A stretch of 64,000 nucleotides of DNA from Lacisediminihabitans sp040549465 (GTDB taxonomy: Bacteria; Actinomycetota; Actinomycetes; Actinomycetales; Microbacteriaceae): contig NZ_JBEPTL010000009.1 in NCBI RefSeq assembly GCF_040549465.1, forward strand, positions 1 through 64,000, read 5' to 3'. Numbering within the stretch: position 1 is the stretch's first letter; every line of letters begins with the position of its first letter. The notes under the pieces are model-generated. The model was given only the letters and a program-made list of their open reading frames with translations. It was not told the origin of the DNA and did not search any database. The translations under genes and the position numbers were made by a program. Positions 24,428 to 31,757 of the stretch are shown in pieces.

Positions 24428-24968
24428 GTGAGATCAATTACGAGGATGTCGGCCATCGTTGTCTACGGCGACCATCGGGCTCAGCGGATGCACACTGCTC
24501 ACGCCGACAGCAAAAACTCCGTCACCCTCCAGTTCCTCGACCGCTCCCTCGAGCACGCCGACAACAAGACCTGTCACCTGCGACAACCTCATGACGACGG
24601 AAGCGTCGGTCGCCTGGACGTCGGACGGCTCGATCTACTTCCCGAATTTTGCCGACAGAATGCGTGAATCGCACGACAGCCTGGAAGCGTTCCTTGACTA
24701 CGGAGGCGTTCTCTGCCAGTGGGGTCGCCCGAACACGGACACCGGGCTGGTGCTCGCCTACTCCACGATCACCGATTCTGACAGCACGCTTCAGAAGCAG
24801 CAACTGAGTGGATCCGGCTGGGCTATGACGAAATCGGGTAGTGGCGAAGAACGCTGGAGCCCCGTCGATCTCGAGGGCTATCTCGGCCTGACACCGGTTT
24901 ATATCTTCGAATCCGGTAGCTGGCGCTACGCGAGCGATGTGGGCGATCTCCCCAAATACGCCAACTGA
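24428..24968 (+). pseudogene. Secreted lipoprotein with a frameshift inside its signal peptide
   Basis: GTG 24428 is preceded by GGGAG and reads MRSITRMSAIVV, a normal signal-peptide start. One base later, in another frame, TATIGLSGCTLLTP gives a lipobox (GLSGC) and a mature protein of about 155 residues with a Thr/Ser/Pro linker. The mature part has paired Cys (TCDNL and LCQWG) and ends at TAA/TGA 24966-24968. The frames differ by one extra base near 24458-24463. TTG 24459 in the second frame would give a leader without basic residues, so a frameshift or sequencing indel is the better explanation. The family is not recognised. Confidence 0.55.
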
Positions 24969-24981
24969 CCCAGCACCGCAC

Positions 24982-26400
24982 TCACCACTGCGGCGGGTGC
25001 CGTCGCTGCCACTGCAACCGGCGCTCCAGTTGCGCACCGATGGCGAGCAGCGTCGCCTCGCCGCCAGGTCGGCCGATCAGCTGCACTCCCATCGGTAGCC
25101 CCCCATCGGTCTGGTAGACGGGAAGCGTGACTGCAGGCAACCCCGACACGTTGGCGAAGGAGGTGAACGGCGTGTACTGCACCTGCTGCTCGAAATTCCG
25201 TTCGGCATCCGTGTTGTCGTACCAGCCGATCGGACGCGGGGTCATGGCGAGCGACGGCGTCATCACCGCATCGAAGCGGCTGAACTGACGGATGACGGAT
25301 CGCTCGAACAGGCTGAGAGCCGCGAGCGCGCGCATGAGTTCGAGCGCCGATATCTCACGGCCATGTTCGACCAGCCAGCGGGTGAGCGGCTCGAGTTTGG
25401 CCAGATCCTCGCCCTCGGCAGGGATCCCGGCGGCGCTGGCCTGCCAGATCGTGCGGAAGTTCGGCCCGTAGCTGGCATCCGGTTCGAGGGCCATCTCTTC
25501 GATGCCATGGCCGATCGCATCAAGTTCCGATACGGCGAGCGCCAGGGCGGCGGATGCCTCCTCCGAGATCTCGATGTCGTAAGCGTCATCCCATGGCGAG
25601 GTGGTCATCATTCCCAGCTGGAAGCGGCCTTCGCCGCGCACGGCCGCGTTGAGGAGCGCGCCACCATCCCATCGTGGAGCGCGCAGGGTGAACGGATAAT
25701 CGCCACCGGCCACCATCGCGTCGAGCATCATCGCGGCATCCGCCACTGTCCTGGCGAGCGGGCCGGGCACGACGAGACCGGCGAGCTTGTCGACCCCTGA
25801 ACCGCTCGGCACGAGACCGCGCGATGGCTTGATGCCGACCAGTCCGCAGGCCGCGGCGGGGATGCGCACCGATCCCCCGCCGTCCGATCCTGGCGCGAAC
25901 GGCAGCAGGCCTGCGGCAACAGCGACCGCAGCTCCCCCGCTGGATCCGCCCGCACCGAGGGAGGTGTCCCATGGTGTCCTGGCCGGCGGGGCGACGAGCG
26001 TCTCGGTGTAGGACGGCAGTCCGAATTCCGGTGCGTTCGTCTTGCCGAGGCTCACCACCCCCGCGTCATCGAGCACGGTGACGAGGTCGTCGGACTCCTC
26101 CGGCACGAAGCCAGTCATGAGTCGCGAACCGTAGCCGGTCGGCACTCCCGCGCGATTTGTGAGGTCTTTATCACCGATCGGGAGTCCCCAGAGAGCGGCG
26201 GCCTTCGGCATGATCGTCGCGAGATCGGTCGCACGGGCGCGCGCAGCATCCGCCGTGACGGTGACGAACGCCCCGAGTTTCGGATCGAGTCGCTCGATGC
26301 GTGACAGGTAATGATCTGTCAGTTCGAGCGGGGTGATCTTGCCGCGTTGCAGCCAATCCCACTGCTCGTGCGCGGTCAGGTGATGCAGTTCGAAAGCCAC
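24982..26400 (-). CDS. Amidase (amidase-signature family)
   Basis: This 472-residue amidase-signature enzyme has the Ser-cisSer-Lys triad parts: Lys in LPIGDKDLTNRAG (about 75), cis-Ser and nucleophile in LGAGGSSGGAAVAVAAGLLP and GSDGGGSVRIPA. The C-terminal motif LPAVTLPVYQTDGGLPMGVQ is normal. Members hydrolyse carboxamides to acids and ammonia. The start is GTG 26400, and a TAGGCT box ends six bases before it. Length is typical of the family; substrate cannot be deduced. No GatB/GatC genes are nearby, so it is not the GatA subunit. Confidence 0.92.
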   Translation of the reverse strand: MAFELHHLTAHEQWDWLQRGKITPLELTDHYLSRIERLDPKLGAFVTVTADAARARATDLATIMPKAAALWGLPIGDKDLTNRAGVPTGYGSRLMTGFVPEESDDLVTVLDDAGVVSLGKTNAPEFGLPSYTETLVAPPARTPWDTSLGAGGSSGGAAVAVAAGLLPFAPGSDGGGSVRIPAAACGLVGIKPSRGLVPSGSGVDKLAGLVVPGPLARTVADAAMMLDAMVAGGDYPFTLRAPRWDGGALLNAAVRGEGRFQLGMMTTSPWDDAYDIEISEEASAALALAVSELDAIGHGIEEMALEPDASYGPNFRTIWQASAAGIPAEGEDLAKLEPLTRWLVEHGREISALELMRALAALSLFERSVIRQFSRFDAVMTPSLAMTPRPIGWYDNTDAERNFEQQVQYTPFTSFANVSGLPAVTLPVYQTDGGLPMGVQLIGRPGGEATLLAIGAQLERRLQWQRRHPPQW

Positions 26401-26406
26401 GGGTCG

Positions 26407-26412
26407 AGCCTA
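26407..26412 (-). promoter_or_regulatory. -10 box TAGGCT of the amidase gene
   Basis: TAGGCT on the minus strand ends six bases before GTG 26400. Confidence 0.5.
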
Positions 26413-26471
26413 CGCGGCGCCGGGAACCGATCGAATTTCCACATCGGGCTTGACATGACCGGCTAATGCTG

Positions 26472-26517
26472 GTTGGTTAGTTACACAAGTAATGAACCAA
26501 CTGAGTAACTAGCCAAC
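26472..26517. promoter_or_regulatory. Inverted-repeat operator before the GntR gene
   Basis: GTTGGTTAGTTAC (26472-26484) and GTAACTAGCCAAC (26505-26517) are inverted repeats with one mismatch, 20 bases apart. They lie downstream of a TTGACA hexamer (26450-26455) and end 14 bases before the GntR ATG, so this is probably its autoregulatory site. Confidence 0.6.
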
Positions 26518-26531
26518 GAACGGAGGTTTCC

Positions 26532-26888
26532 ATGGATGAGGGCAGGCCGATCTTCGTTCAGATCGCTGAACAGATCGAGAACGACATCATCGGCGGCGCG
26601 CTACCCGAAGAAACCCAGGTTCCCTCGACCACCGAGTTTGCGTCGTTCTATCGCATTAACCCGGCCACGGCGGGCAAAGGTGTCAACCTGCTCGTCGACG
26701 AGGGAATCCTCTACAAGAAGAGAGGGATCGGCATGTTCGTCGCCGAAGGGGCACAGGCCACGCTTGTCGCGAAACGTCGCGACAAGTTCCAGACAGAATT
26801 CGTACGACCGCTCGTTACCGAAGCCGCGAAACTCGGCATCTCCCAGGCGCAGCTGTCGGACATGATCACCAGGGAGGACAGGTCATGA
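26532..26888 (+). CDS. GntR-family regulator, YtrA subfamily
   Basis: This 118-residue protein has a winged HTH (residues about 8-75: PIFVQIAEQIENDIIGGALP, then VPSTTEFASFYRINPATAGK) and only a short C-terminal helical segment. That is the YtrA type, which normally represses an adjacent ABC transporter operon. CGGAGG lies upstream of ATG, and the stop overlaps the next ATG by four bases. The next gene, an ABC ATPase, is broken, so this repressor may have lost its target apart from its own promoter. Confidence 0.9.
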   Translation: MDEGRPIFVQIAEQIENDIIGGALPEETQVPSTTEFASFYRINPATAGKGVNLLVDEGILYKKRGIGMFVAEGAQATLVAKRRDKFQTEFVRPLVTEAAKLGISQAQLSDMITREDRS

Positions 26889-27161
26889 CCAACGTCGTGG
26901 ATGTACAGAACCTCAGCAAGAAGTTCGGAAACCTCGCAGCGGTCGACAATGTGTCGTTCACCGTGGAAGAGAACAGAATCTACGGCCTGCTCGGAGGCAA
27001 CGGGGCAGGCAAGACGACGCTCATGCAGTTGCTCGCCGGCCTGGGACTTCCTGAGCTCCGGCAGCATCAACGTCTTCGGCGCCTCCCCCGTAGAGAACGT
27101 CGGCGTTCTTCACAACATCTGTTTCACGACTCTTTCACCAACGTCGGTTAGTATCCCCTGA
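26885..27161 (+). pseudogene. ABC transporter ATP-binding subunit (YtrB type), frameshifted and truncated
   Basis: The first frame encodes VVDVQNLSKKFGNLAAVDNV and the Walker A GGNGAGKTTLMQLLAGL. Around 27035-27045 the reading must shift to continue the family sequence (SSGSINVFGASPVENVGVLH, then NICF). It then ends after about 14 unrelated residues at TGA 27159-27161. The Q-loop, signature and Walker B regions, and the permease normally encoded next, are absent. The 4-base overlap with the GntR gene shows the original operon. The 3' end of the remnant runs into the promoter of the LCP gene, marking the deletion edge at about 27127. Confidence 0.8.
27149..27154 (+). promoter_or_regulatory. 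-10 box TAGTAT of the LCP gene
   Basis: TAGTAT ends six bases before ATG 27161. Its first three bases are also a stop codon of the broken ABC frame. Confidence 0.55.
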
Positions 27162-28387
27162 TGCCCAGCACTGCTCCGAAACCTCTCGCCCGACACGGCC
27201 GACTCCGCCGTTCAGGCCCGTGGGCGACGATTGCCAAGCTCCTCGCGGCTATCGTCGCAGTCGCCGTGGTCAGCACCGGATCCATCGCTGCGGTGGCCGT
27301 GTGGGATGTCGCCAGCAGCGCCAACGGCGGTGTCGACCTCCTCCCCGCCGCCGATGGTTCGAGCAAGCCCCCTACCCTTTCGGCCGCCGAGGGCGAGATC
27401 AACGTGCTCGTCGCGGCGAGCGACAGCGGCGGCGGCGACGTGGCCACCTACGGCAAGCGCGGCGAGCGCCTCAATGACGTCACGATGCTGCTGCATGTCT
27501 CGGCCGATCACAAACAGGCGACTGTCATTAGCTTTCCGCGCGACCTCATCGTTCCAATCGCCTCCTGCCCCAACGGCAAGGGTGGCAACTACCCGGCCCA
27601 GATCAACAAAATCAACACCGCTCTCACCTACGGCGGGCTCCCCTGCATCGTCAAGACCGTCGCGAATCTCACCGGTATGACGATTCCTTACGCGGCGCTG
27701 ACAGAGTTCCAGGGCGTGGTCGGCATGTCCAACGCTGTCGGGGGCGTGGAGGTCTGCGTCGCCAAGGCTATCCACGACCAGCAGATCCATTTCGACCTGG
27801 AAGCCGGGCAGCACACTCTCGTCGGAACTGACGCCGTGCAGTTCCTTCGCTCGCGATACGGTCTCGACGGCGGGAGTGACCTCGCGAGGGTGAGCAACCA
27901 GCAGCTCTTTCTCTCCGCCCTCGTGCGCAAGATCAAGACGCCGGAGACACTCGGCAACCCGGTCACGGATTACCAACTCGCCAAGGCCGTGGTAAAGAAC
28001 ATGTCTCTGTCGAATAGCCTCAAAAACATCAACACGATGGCGTCAATGGCGCTGGCCGTGAAGGATATCTCCTTCGACAAGGTCGTGTTCGTGCAGTATC
28101 CGAACAGCTACGGCTCGAAGAACGGGCTGGATGGCGTGGTGCCGATCACCAGCGCGGCAGACACACTGTTCACCGCGATCAAGGCCGACCAGCCGATCGC
28201 GCTGACGGGTACGACGGGCGAAGGCACGGAGAGCGATCCGAATGCCCCGCCGCCGGTCACCGTCCCGAGTGCGACTCCGAATCCGAACGCGACCGGCGAC
28301 GCAACGGTGCAGCTGCCGAGCACCGTGCATGGCCAGACCGCCGCACAGCAGACCTGCACCAAGGGCCAGCGCGCCAGCGCGCACTAG
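27161..28387 (+). CDS. LytR-CpsA-Psr (LCP) family cell-wall glycopolymer ligase
   Basis: This 408-residue membrane-anchored protein has basic residues, then a signal-anchor (about 22-50: WATIAKLLAAIVAVAVVSTG). The LCP domain is seen in GERLNDVTMLLHVSADHKQA, VISFPRDLIVPI (catalytic Asp/Arg region), INKINTALTYGG, VGGVEVCVAKAI and DAVQFLRSRYGLDGGSDLAR, and there is a Pro/Thr-rich tail. LCP proteins attach teichoic-acid-like polymers or arabinogalactan to peptidoglycan outside the membrane. It follows a decayed transporter gene and converges with no gap on the next gene (TAGCTA at the stops). Confidence 0.92.
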   Translation: MPSTAPKPLARHGRLRRSGPWATIAKLLAAIVAVAVVSTGSIAAVAVWDVASSANGGVDLLPAADGSSKPPTLSAAEGEINVLVAASDSGGGDVATYGKRGERLNDVTMLLHVSADHKQATVISFPRDLIVPIASCPNGKGGNYPAQINKINTALTYGGLPCIVKTVANLTGMTIPYAALTEFQGVVGMSNAVGGVEVCVAKAIHDQQIHFDLEAGQHTLVGTDAVQFLRSRYGLDGGSDLARVSNQQLFLSALVRKIKTPETLGNPVTDYQLAKAVVKNMSLSNSLKNINTMASMALAVKDISFDKVVFVQYPNSYGSKNGLDGVVPITSAADTLFTAIKADQPIALTGTTGEGTESDPNAPPPVTVPSATPNPNATGDATVQLPSTVHGQTAAQQTCTKGQRASAH

Positions 28388-28753
28388 CTACTCGAGTTCC
28401 GCCCGAAGCTGCCTCAGTAGGCGCTCGAATGCGAGCGGAGCGTGCCTGAGTACCTTGCGACCGGTTACCGGCCCGAGCCTGTGGGCCTTCTGGGCGACGT
28501 TGACGATGTAGTGCTCGATGTTCGAACCCTTCTCGTCGGGCACGATCCGGTACTCGCCGCGATACCACCAGCCACCCTGCGAGATGATGAAAAAAGCCGA
28601 GGAGTCAGCGGTGTAGAGGCTCTCCGAGCCCTCCGAGGGGCGAAGCCTTCCGTCGATCGCGTCGAAGACAGCCTTCGGCCGTGCCAGCACGTGACCGGCG
28701 AAGGAGTGCAACAGAGTGTGGTTCCCTGGGCGCTCGCGAGGTGCTTCAGGCAT
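28388..28753 (-). CDS. Conserved hypothetical protein, possibly SRPBCC-like
   Basis: This 121-residue protein has no family I can assign. It has HSFAGHVLARPKAVFDAIDG and a beta-rich middle (SAFFIISQGGWWYRGEYRIV, then NIEHYIVNV), followed by a C-terminal helix rich in Arg/Leu, a pattern like small START/SRPBCC ligand-binding folds. The start ATG 28753 is chosen because a TACAGT box ends six bases before it. It has no operon partners: its stop abuts the LCP gene and it is divergent from the SDR at 28785, so the 31-base gap holds two promoters back to back. Confidence 0.7.
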   Translation of the reverse strand: MPEAPRERPGNHTLLHSFAGHVLARPKAVFDAIDGRLRPSEGSESLYTADSSAFFIISQGGWWYRGEYRIVPDEKGSNIEHYIVNVAQKAHRLGPVTGRKVLRHAPLAFERLLRQLRAELE

Positions 28754-28759
28754 GCAACG

Positions 28760-28778
28760 ACTGTAGCGCCGGTAGCCT
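28760..28778. promoter_or_regulatory. Back-to-back leaderless promoters (TACAGT minus, TAGCCT plus)
   Basis: The minus-strand TACAGT (28760-28765) ends six bases before ATG 28753, and the plus-strand TAGCCT (28773-28778) ends six bases before ATG 28785. Their -35 regions would lie inside the opposite gene. Confidence 0.5.
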
Positions 28779-28784
28779 CGAGCT

Positions 28785-29582
28785 ATGACTTTTGAACCCA
28801 TGGGCACCACAGCACTCGTGACCGGAGCGAGCAGCGGACTCGGCGTGGAGTTCGCTCATCGACTCGCCGAACGCGGTGCGGACCTGGTGCTCGTCGCACG
28901 CCGCGAGGATCGCCTCGAAGCGCTCGCGACAGAACTCCGCACCAGCTACGGCACCGTGTGCACGGTGATACCCCTCGATCTCACCGGGCCGGATGCCGTG
29001 GCCATGCTGGTGAGGAAACTCACCGACGCGGACATCCGTATCTCCACCCTGGTCAACAACGCTGGGTTCGGAACCCACGGATTCTTCGCGGAGCTCGCCC
29101 CGGAGCGCGAACTGGCGGAGATCCAGCTCAACGTCGCCGCGCTGGTCGCCCTCAGCCGAGCTTTTCTGCCGCAACTCATCGAAGCCGGCAACGGTGCACT
29201 GGTGAACGTCGCCAGCACAGCGGCGTTCCAGCCGATACCGCGGATGGCGGTCTACGGAGCGACCAAAGCCTTCGTGCTGAGTTTCACCGAGGCGCTCTGG
29301 TACGAGACGAAAGGCACAGGGCTGAAGGTGCTCGCCCTGTGCCCCGGCCCGGCTTCCACCGAGTTCTTCGATGTGGCCCACAACGAGGACGCCGTTTTCG
29401 GCAAATTCGAAACCGCAGAACAGGTGATCGCCACAGCCATGAAGGCTCTTGATCGCCGCCGGTCGCCGGCCAGCGTGATCAGCGGCAGGATGAACGCGGT
29501 GCAGGCGAAAGGCGTGGGTTTCGCGCCGCGCGGGCTGGTGCTCGACATCGTCGGACGCGGCGGGGCGCCCAAGAAGCGCTGA
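28785..29582 (+). CDS. Short-chain dehydrogenase (DltE-like classical SDR)
   Basis: This is a 265-residue SDR with TALVTGASSGLGVEFAHRLA (residues 9-28), the NADP-type VLVARREDRLEAL, STLVNNAGFGTHG, a catalytic Ser in LVNVASTAAF and YGATKAFVLSFTEAL (Tyr-x3-Lys). It ends APKKR with TGA. The same frame continues after the TGA for 31 more codons with native codon bias, which is unusual (see findings). The gene has a leaderless-type promoter. Substrate unknown. Confidence 0.88.
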   Translation: MTFEPMGTTALVTGASSGLGVEFAHRLAERGADLVLVARREDRLEALATELRTSYGTVCTVIPLDLTGPDAVAMLVRKLTDADIRISTLVNNAGFGTHGFFAELAPERELAEIQLNVAALVALSRAFLPQLIEAGNGALVNVASTAAFQPIPRMAVYGATKAFVLSFTEALWYETKGTGLKVLALCPGPASTEFFDVAHNEDAVFGKFETAEQVIATAMKALDRRRSPASVISGRMNAVQAKGVGFAPRGLVLDIVGRGGAPKKR

Positions 29583-29707
29583 GACATCGCGCCAGTATTG
29601 CTCCTGTGGATGCTGTGGCGTGGCGAGCCCTCGACCGTGACCGACATCGAAGCGGACCTGCGCGACATCCTGGGCTGAGGTCGTCCCTGCCGCATCCGCG
29701 CGGGCTC

Positions 29708-29749
29708 TTGTTATCCGCGCGGAGGTTACAACTGGCGCGCGGATAACAA
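29708..29749. terminator. Stem-loop between convergent genes
   Basis: TTGTTATCCGCGC (29708-29720) pairs perfectly with GCGCGGATAACAA (29737-29749), with a 16-base loop. It lies between the SDR (+) and GNAT (-) stops; A/T-rich ends on either arm give a partial U-tract both ways. Confidence 0.7.
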
Positions 29750-29800
29750 AACGCCGCGCAGTCGACACCTAGCAGTCAGCTGTGAGTCGCAGCCGGTCCG

Positions 29801-30379
29801 CTACTTCAGCGACTTCTGCATGAGCACGGTGCCGAGCCAGCGGTCGAACTTGAACCCGACCTTTCCCATATGGCCGATCTCTTTGAACCCGAAGCTCTTG
29901 TGCATCTGGATGGATGCCTCAGCACCCTTGTCGGCGATCACGGCGATGATCTCCTTGAGGCCCGCCGCCTTCGAGCGGGCGATGAGTTCGGCCATCAACA
30001 CCTTGCCGAGCCCCTTGCCAGTGGACGCCGGCCGAAGATAGATCGAGTTTTCCACGGTGAAGCGGTATGCGGCTTTCTCTTTCCACGGGTACACATAGGC
30101 GTAGCCGAGGATCTGCTCGCTGGCGCTCTCGGCGACGATGAACGGCATGCCCAGTTTGGTCACGTGCTGGAATTTCGAGCGCAACTCTTTGAGGCTCATG
30201 GCGACCTCGTCGAAGGTCACCGTGGAGTTGGCGACGTAGTGGTTGTAGATCTCTCGCACGTCGGGCATATCCTGCAGCCTGGCATCCCGAATCGAGTACT
30301 CGAAGGGCGTCTCGAGCGGGGGCAGGTTGCGCTGCGCCTCACGCGGACGATGAGTGGCCTGGTATTCCTCCTCGAGCAT
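29801..30379 (-). CDS. GNAT-family N-acetyltransferase (phosphinothricin acetyltransferase-like)
   Basis: This is a 192-residue GNAT protein. IRDARLQDMPDVREIYNHYV is the usual Pat/Bar start, and ENSIYLRPASTGKGLGKVLM contains the acetyl-CoA pyrophosphate loop (R/Q-x-x-G-x-G/A). MHKSFGFKEIGHMGKVGFKF is the typical end motif. The protein has a 28-residue N-terminal extension (EEEYQATHRPREAQRN) not needed for the fold. A TAGGCT box ends six bases before ATG 30379. The amine acceptor is unknown. Confidence 0.88.
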   Translation of the reverse strand: MLEEEYQATHRPREAQRNLPPLETPFEYSIRDARLQDMPDVREIYNHYVANSTVTFDEVAMSLKELRSKFQHVTKLGMPFIVAESASEQILGYAYVYPWKEKAAYRFTVENSIYLRPASTGKGLGKVLMAELIARSKAAGLKEIIAVIADKGAEASIQMHKSFGFKEIGHMGKVGFKFDRWLGTVLMQKSLK

Positions 30380-30385
30380 GCGCCA

Positions 30386-30391
30386 AGCCTA
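30386..30391 (-). promoter_or_regulatory. -10 box TAGGCT of the GNAT gene
   Basis: The minus-strand hexamer ends six bases before ATG 30379. Confidence 0.5.
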
Positions 30392-30398
30392 CGCTCGA

Positions 30399-31082
30399 CT
30401 ACGGTGCGATCGACCAGTCGATCGGCTCTCCGCCCTGCTCGACCAGGAGAGCGTTCGATCGGCTGAACGGCTTCGACCCGAAGAACCCACCGGATGCCGA
30501 CAGCGGGCTCGGATGTACCGACTTCACGCTCGGCGTGGTGCCGAGCATCGGCTGAAGTGACTGCGCATCCTTACCCCAGAGGATGGCGACCAGAGGACCA
30601 CCACGGGCAACCAACGCACGGATGGCCGCCTCGGTCACCGTCTCCCAGCCCTTGCCGCGATGCGAGCCCGACGCGCCCGCCCGCACCGTGAGCACCCTGT
30701 TGAGCAACATCACACCCTGATCGGACCACGCGCTCAGGTCACCGTGCGGCGGAGGCACGACGCCGAGGTCGTCGCCCAACTCCCTGTAGATGTTCTGCAG
30801 GCTGCGCGGCACCGGCCGCACGTGCTTCTCGACGGCGAAAGACAGGCCGATGGGGTGCCCGGGCGTCGGGTACGGATCCTGGCCGACGATCAGCACCCGC
30901 ACATCCGCGAGCGGACGCATGAAGGCGCGCAGCACGTTCTGCCCGGCGGGGAGGTAGCCTCGGCCCGCGGCGACCTCGGCCCGCAGAAAATCACCCATGG
31001 CTGCGATCTGGCCGGCTACCGGTTCGAGGGCCTTCGCCCATCCGGGGTCGATCAGTTCGGTGAGAGGTTTGGGCGCGCTCAT
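30399..31082 (-). CDS. ung: Uracil-DNA glycosylase
   Basis: This is a 227-residue family-1 UDG. The catalytic water-activating loop is GQDPYPTPGHPIGLSFAVE (Asp69), followed by LLNRVLTVRAGASGSHRGKG (Asn region) and the Leu-intercalation motif HPSPLSASGGFFG with the catalytic His near 187. It excises uracil from DNA in base-excision repair. Start ATG 31082 with TAGGCT six bases upstream. It is followed by a GNAT gene and preceded by a phosphoribosyltransferase gene; the separate -10 boxes suggest each has its own promoter. Confidence 0.96.
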   Translation of the reverse strand: MSAPKPLTELIDPGWAKALEPVAGQIAAMGDFLRAEVAAGRGYLPAGQNVLRAFMRPLADVRVLIVGQDPYPTPGHPIGLSFAVEKHVRPVPRSLQNIYRELGDDLGVVPPPHGDLSAWSDQGVMLLNRVLTVRAGASGSHRGKGWETVTEAAIRALVARGGPLVAILWGKDAQSLQPMLGTTPSVKSVHPSPLSASGGFFGSKPFSRSNALLVEQGGEPIDWSIAP

Positions 31083-31088
31083 GCACTG

Positions 31089-31094
31089 AGCCTA
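31089..31094 (-). promoter_or_regulatory. -10 box TAGGCT of ung
   Basis: Minus-strand TAGGCT ends six bases before ATG 31082. It overlaps the 3' end of the upstream phosphoribosyltransferase gene. Confidence 0.5.
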
Positions 31095-31568
31095 GAGAGT
31101 CACGGGCGGCTGCGACGACCAGGGAAACGCGATCCATTTCGAGGTCTTGCGCCAGATGTAGTCGGGTTCGAGCACGGTCGCGGGCTTCGAGTAGAGGCAC
31201 GCCGTGCGCACCTCGGCGCCGGTGCGCGTGAGCAGTTCGAGCACCATCGCAAGGGTGCGTCCGGAGTCGGATACGTCATCCACCAGCAGTACGCGTTTGC
31301 CAGCGATCGCCGGTACGTCGAGCATCGGCGGAAGGATCACCGGCGCTTCGAGTCGTTGGTCAACGCCGGTGTAGAACTCCACGTTCAGGGCGCCGCAACT
31401 CTTCACGTTGAGTGCGTAGGCGATGGCACCGGCGAGCAGCAGGCCGCCACGGGCGATCGCGACCACGACATCCGGAGTGAATCCGCTTCCGTGCACCGAC
31501 GCAGCCAACTCCCGCGCGGCACCACCGAACTCGTCCCAGCCCAGAATCTCCTGCTTCTCATCCGCCAT
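31092..31568 (-). CDS. Phosphoribosyltransferase-domain protein
   Basis: This 158-residue type I PRTase has the PRPP-binding loop KRVLLVDDVSDSGRTLAMVL (about 98-117) and the start DVVVAIARGGLLLAGAIAYA. The tail DYIWRKTSKWIAFPW resembles xanthine/hypoxanthine PRTase-like proteins of actinobacteria. The reaction would use PRPP and a purine base, or the protein may be regulatory; specificity is not shown. A TAGCGT box ends six bases before ATG 31568. Confidence 0.88.
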   Translation of the reverse strand: MADEKQEILGWDEFGGAARELAASVHGSGFTPDVVVAIARGGLLLAGAIAYALNVKSCGALNVEFYTGVDQRLEAPVILPPMLDVPAIAGKRVLLVDDVSDSGRTLAMVLELLTRTGAEVRTACLYSKPATVLEPDYIWRKTSKWIAFPWSSQPPVTL

Positions 31569-31574
31569 GCCCCA

Positions 31575-31580
31575 ACGCTA
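31575..31580 (-). promoter_or_regulatory. -10 box TAGCGT of the phosphoribosyltransferase gene
   Basis: Minus-strand hexamer ends six bases before ATG 31568. Confidence 0.5.
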
Positions 31581-31745
31581 GCCAATTACCCGCCACGGAG
31601 TTACTCGCCGCAGAGTCGCGGTGATCCCGCGGCAACGACCCGTCGCGATAGCGCATGACGCCACCACGTCAGAGAATGGGACGCGAAATTCGCGCAACGC
31701 GGCACGAGAGCAACGCAGCATCGCGCATCCGCCGAAGAACGCCAC

Positions 31746-31751
31746 TAGCAT
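31746..31751 (+). promoter_or_regulatory. -10 box TAGCAT of the MFS gene
   Basis: TAGCAT ends six bases before ATG 31758. A 13-base palindrome CGCGAAATTCGCG (31682-31694) about 50 bases upstream could be a repressor site. Confidence 0.5.
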
Positions 31752-31757
31752 CCGTTC

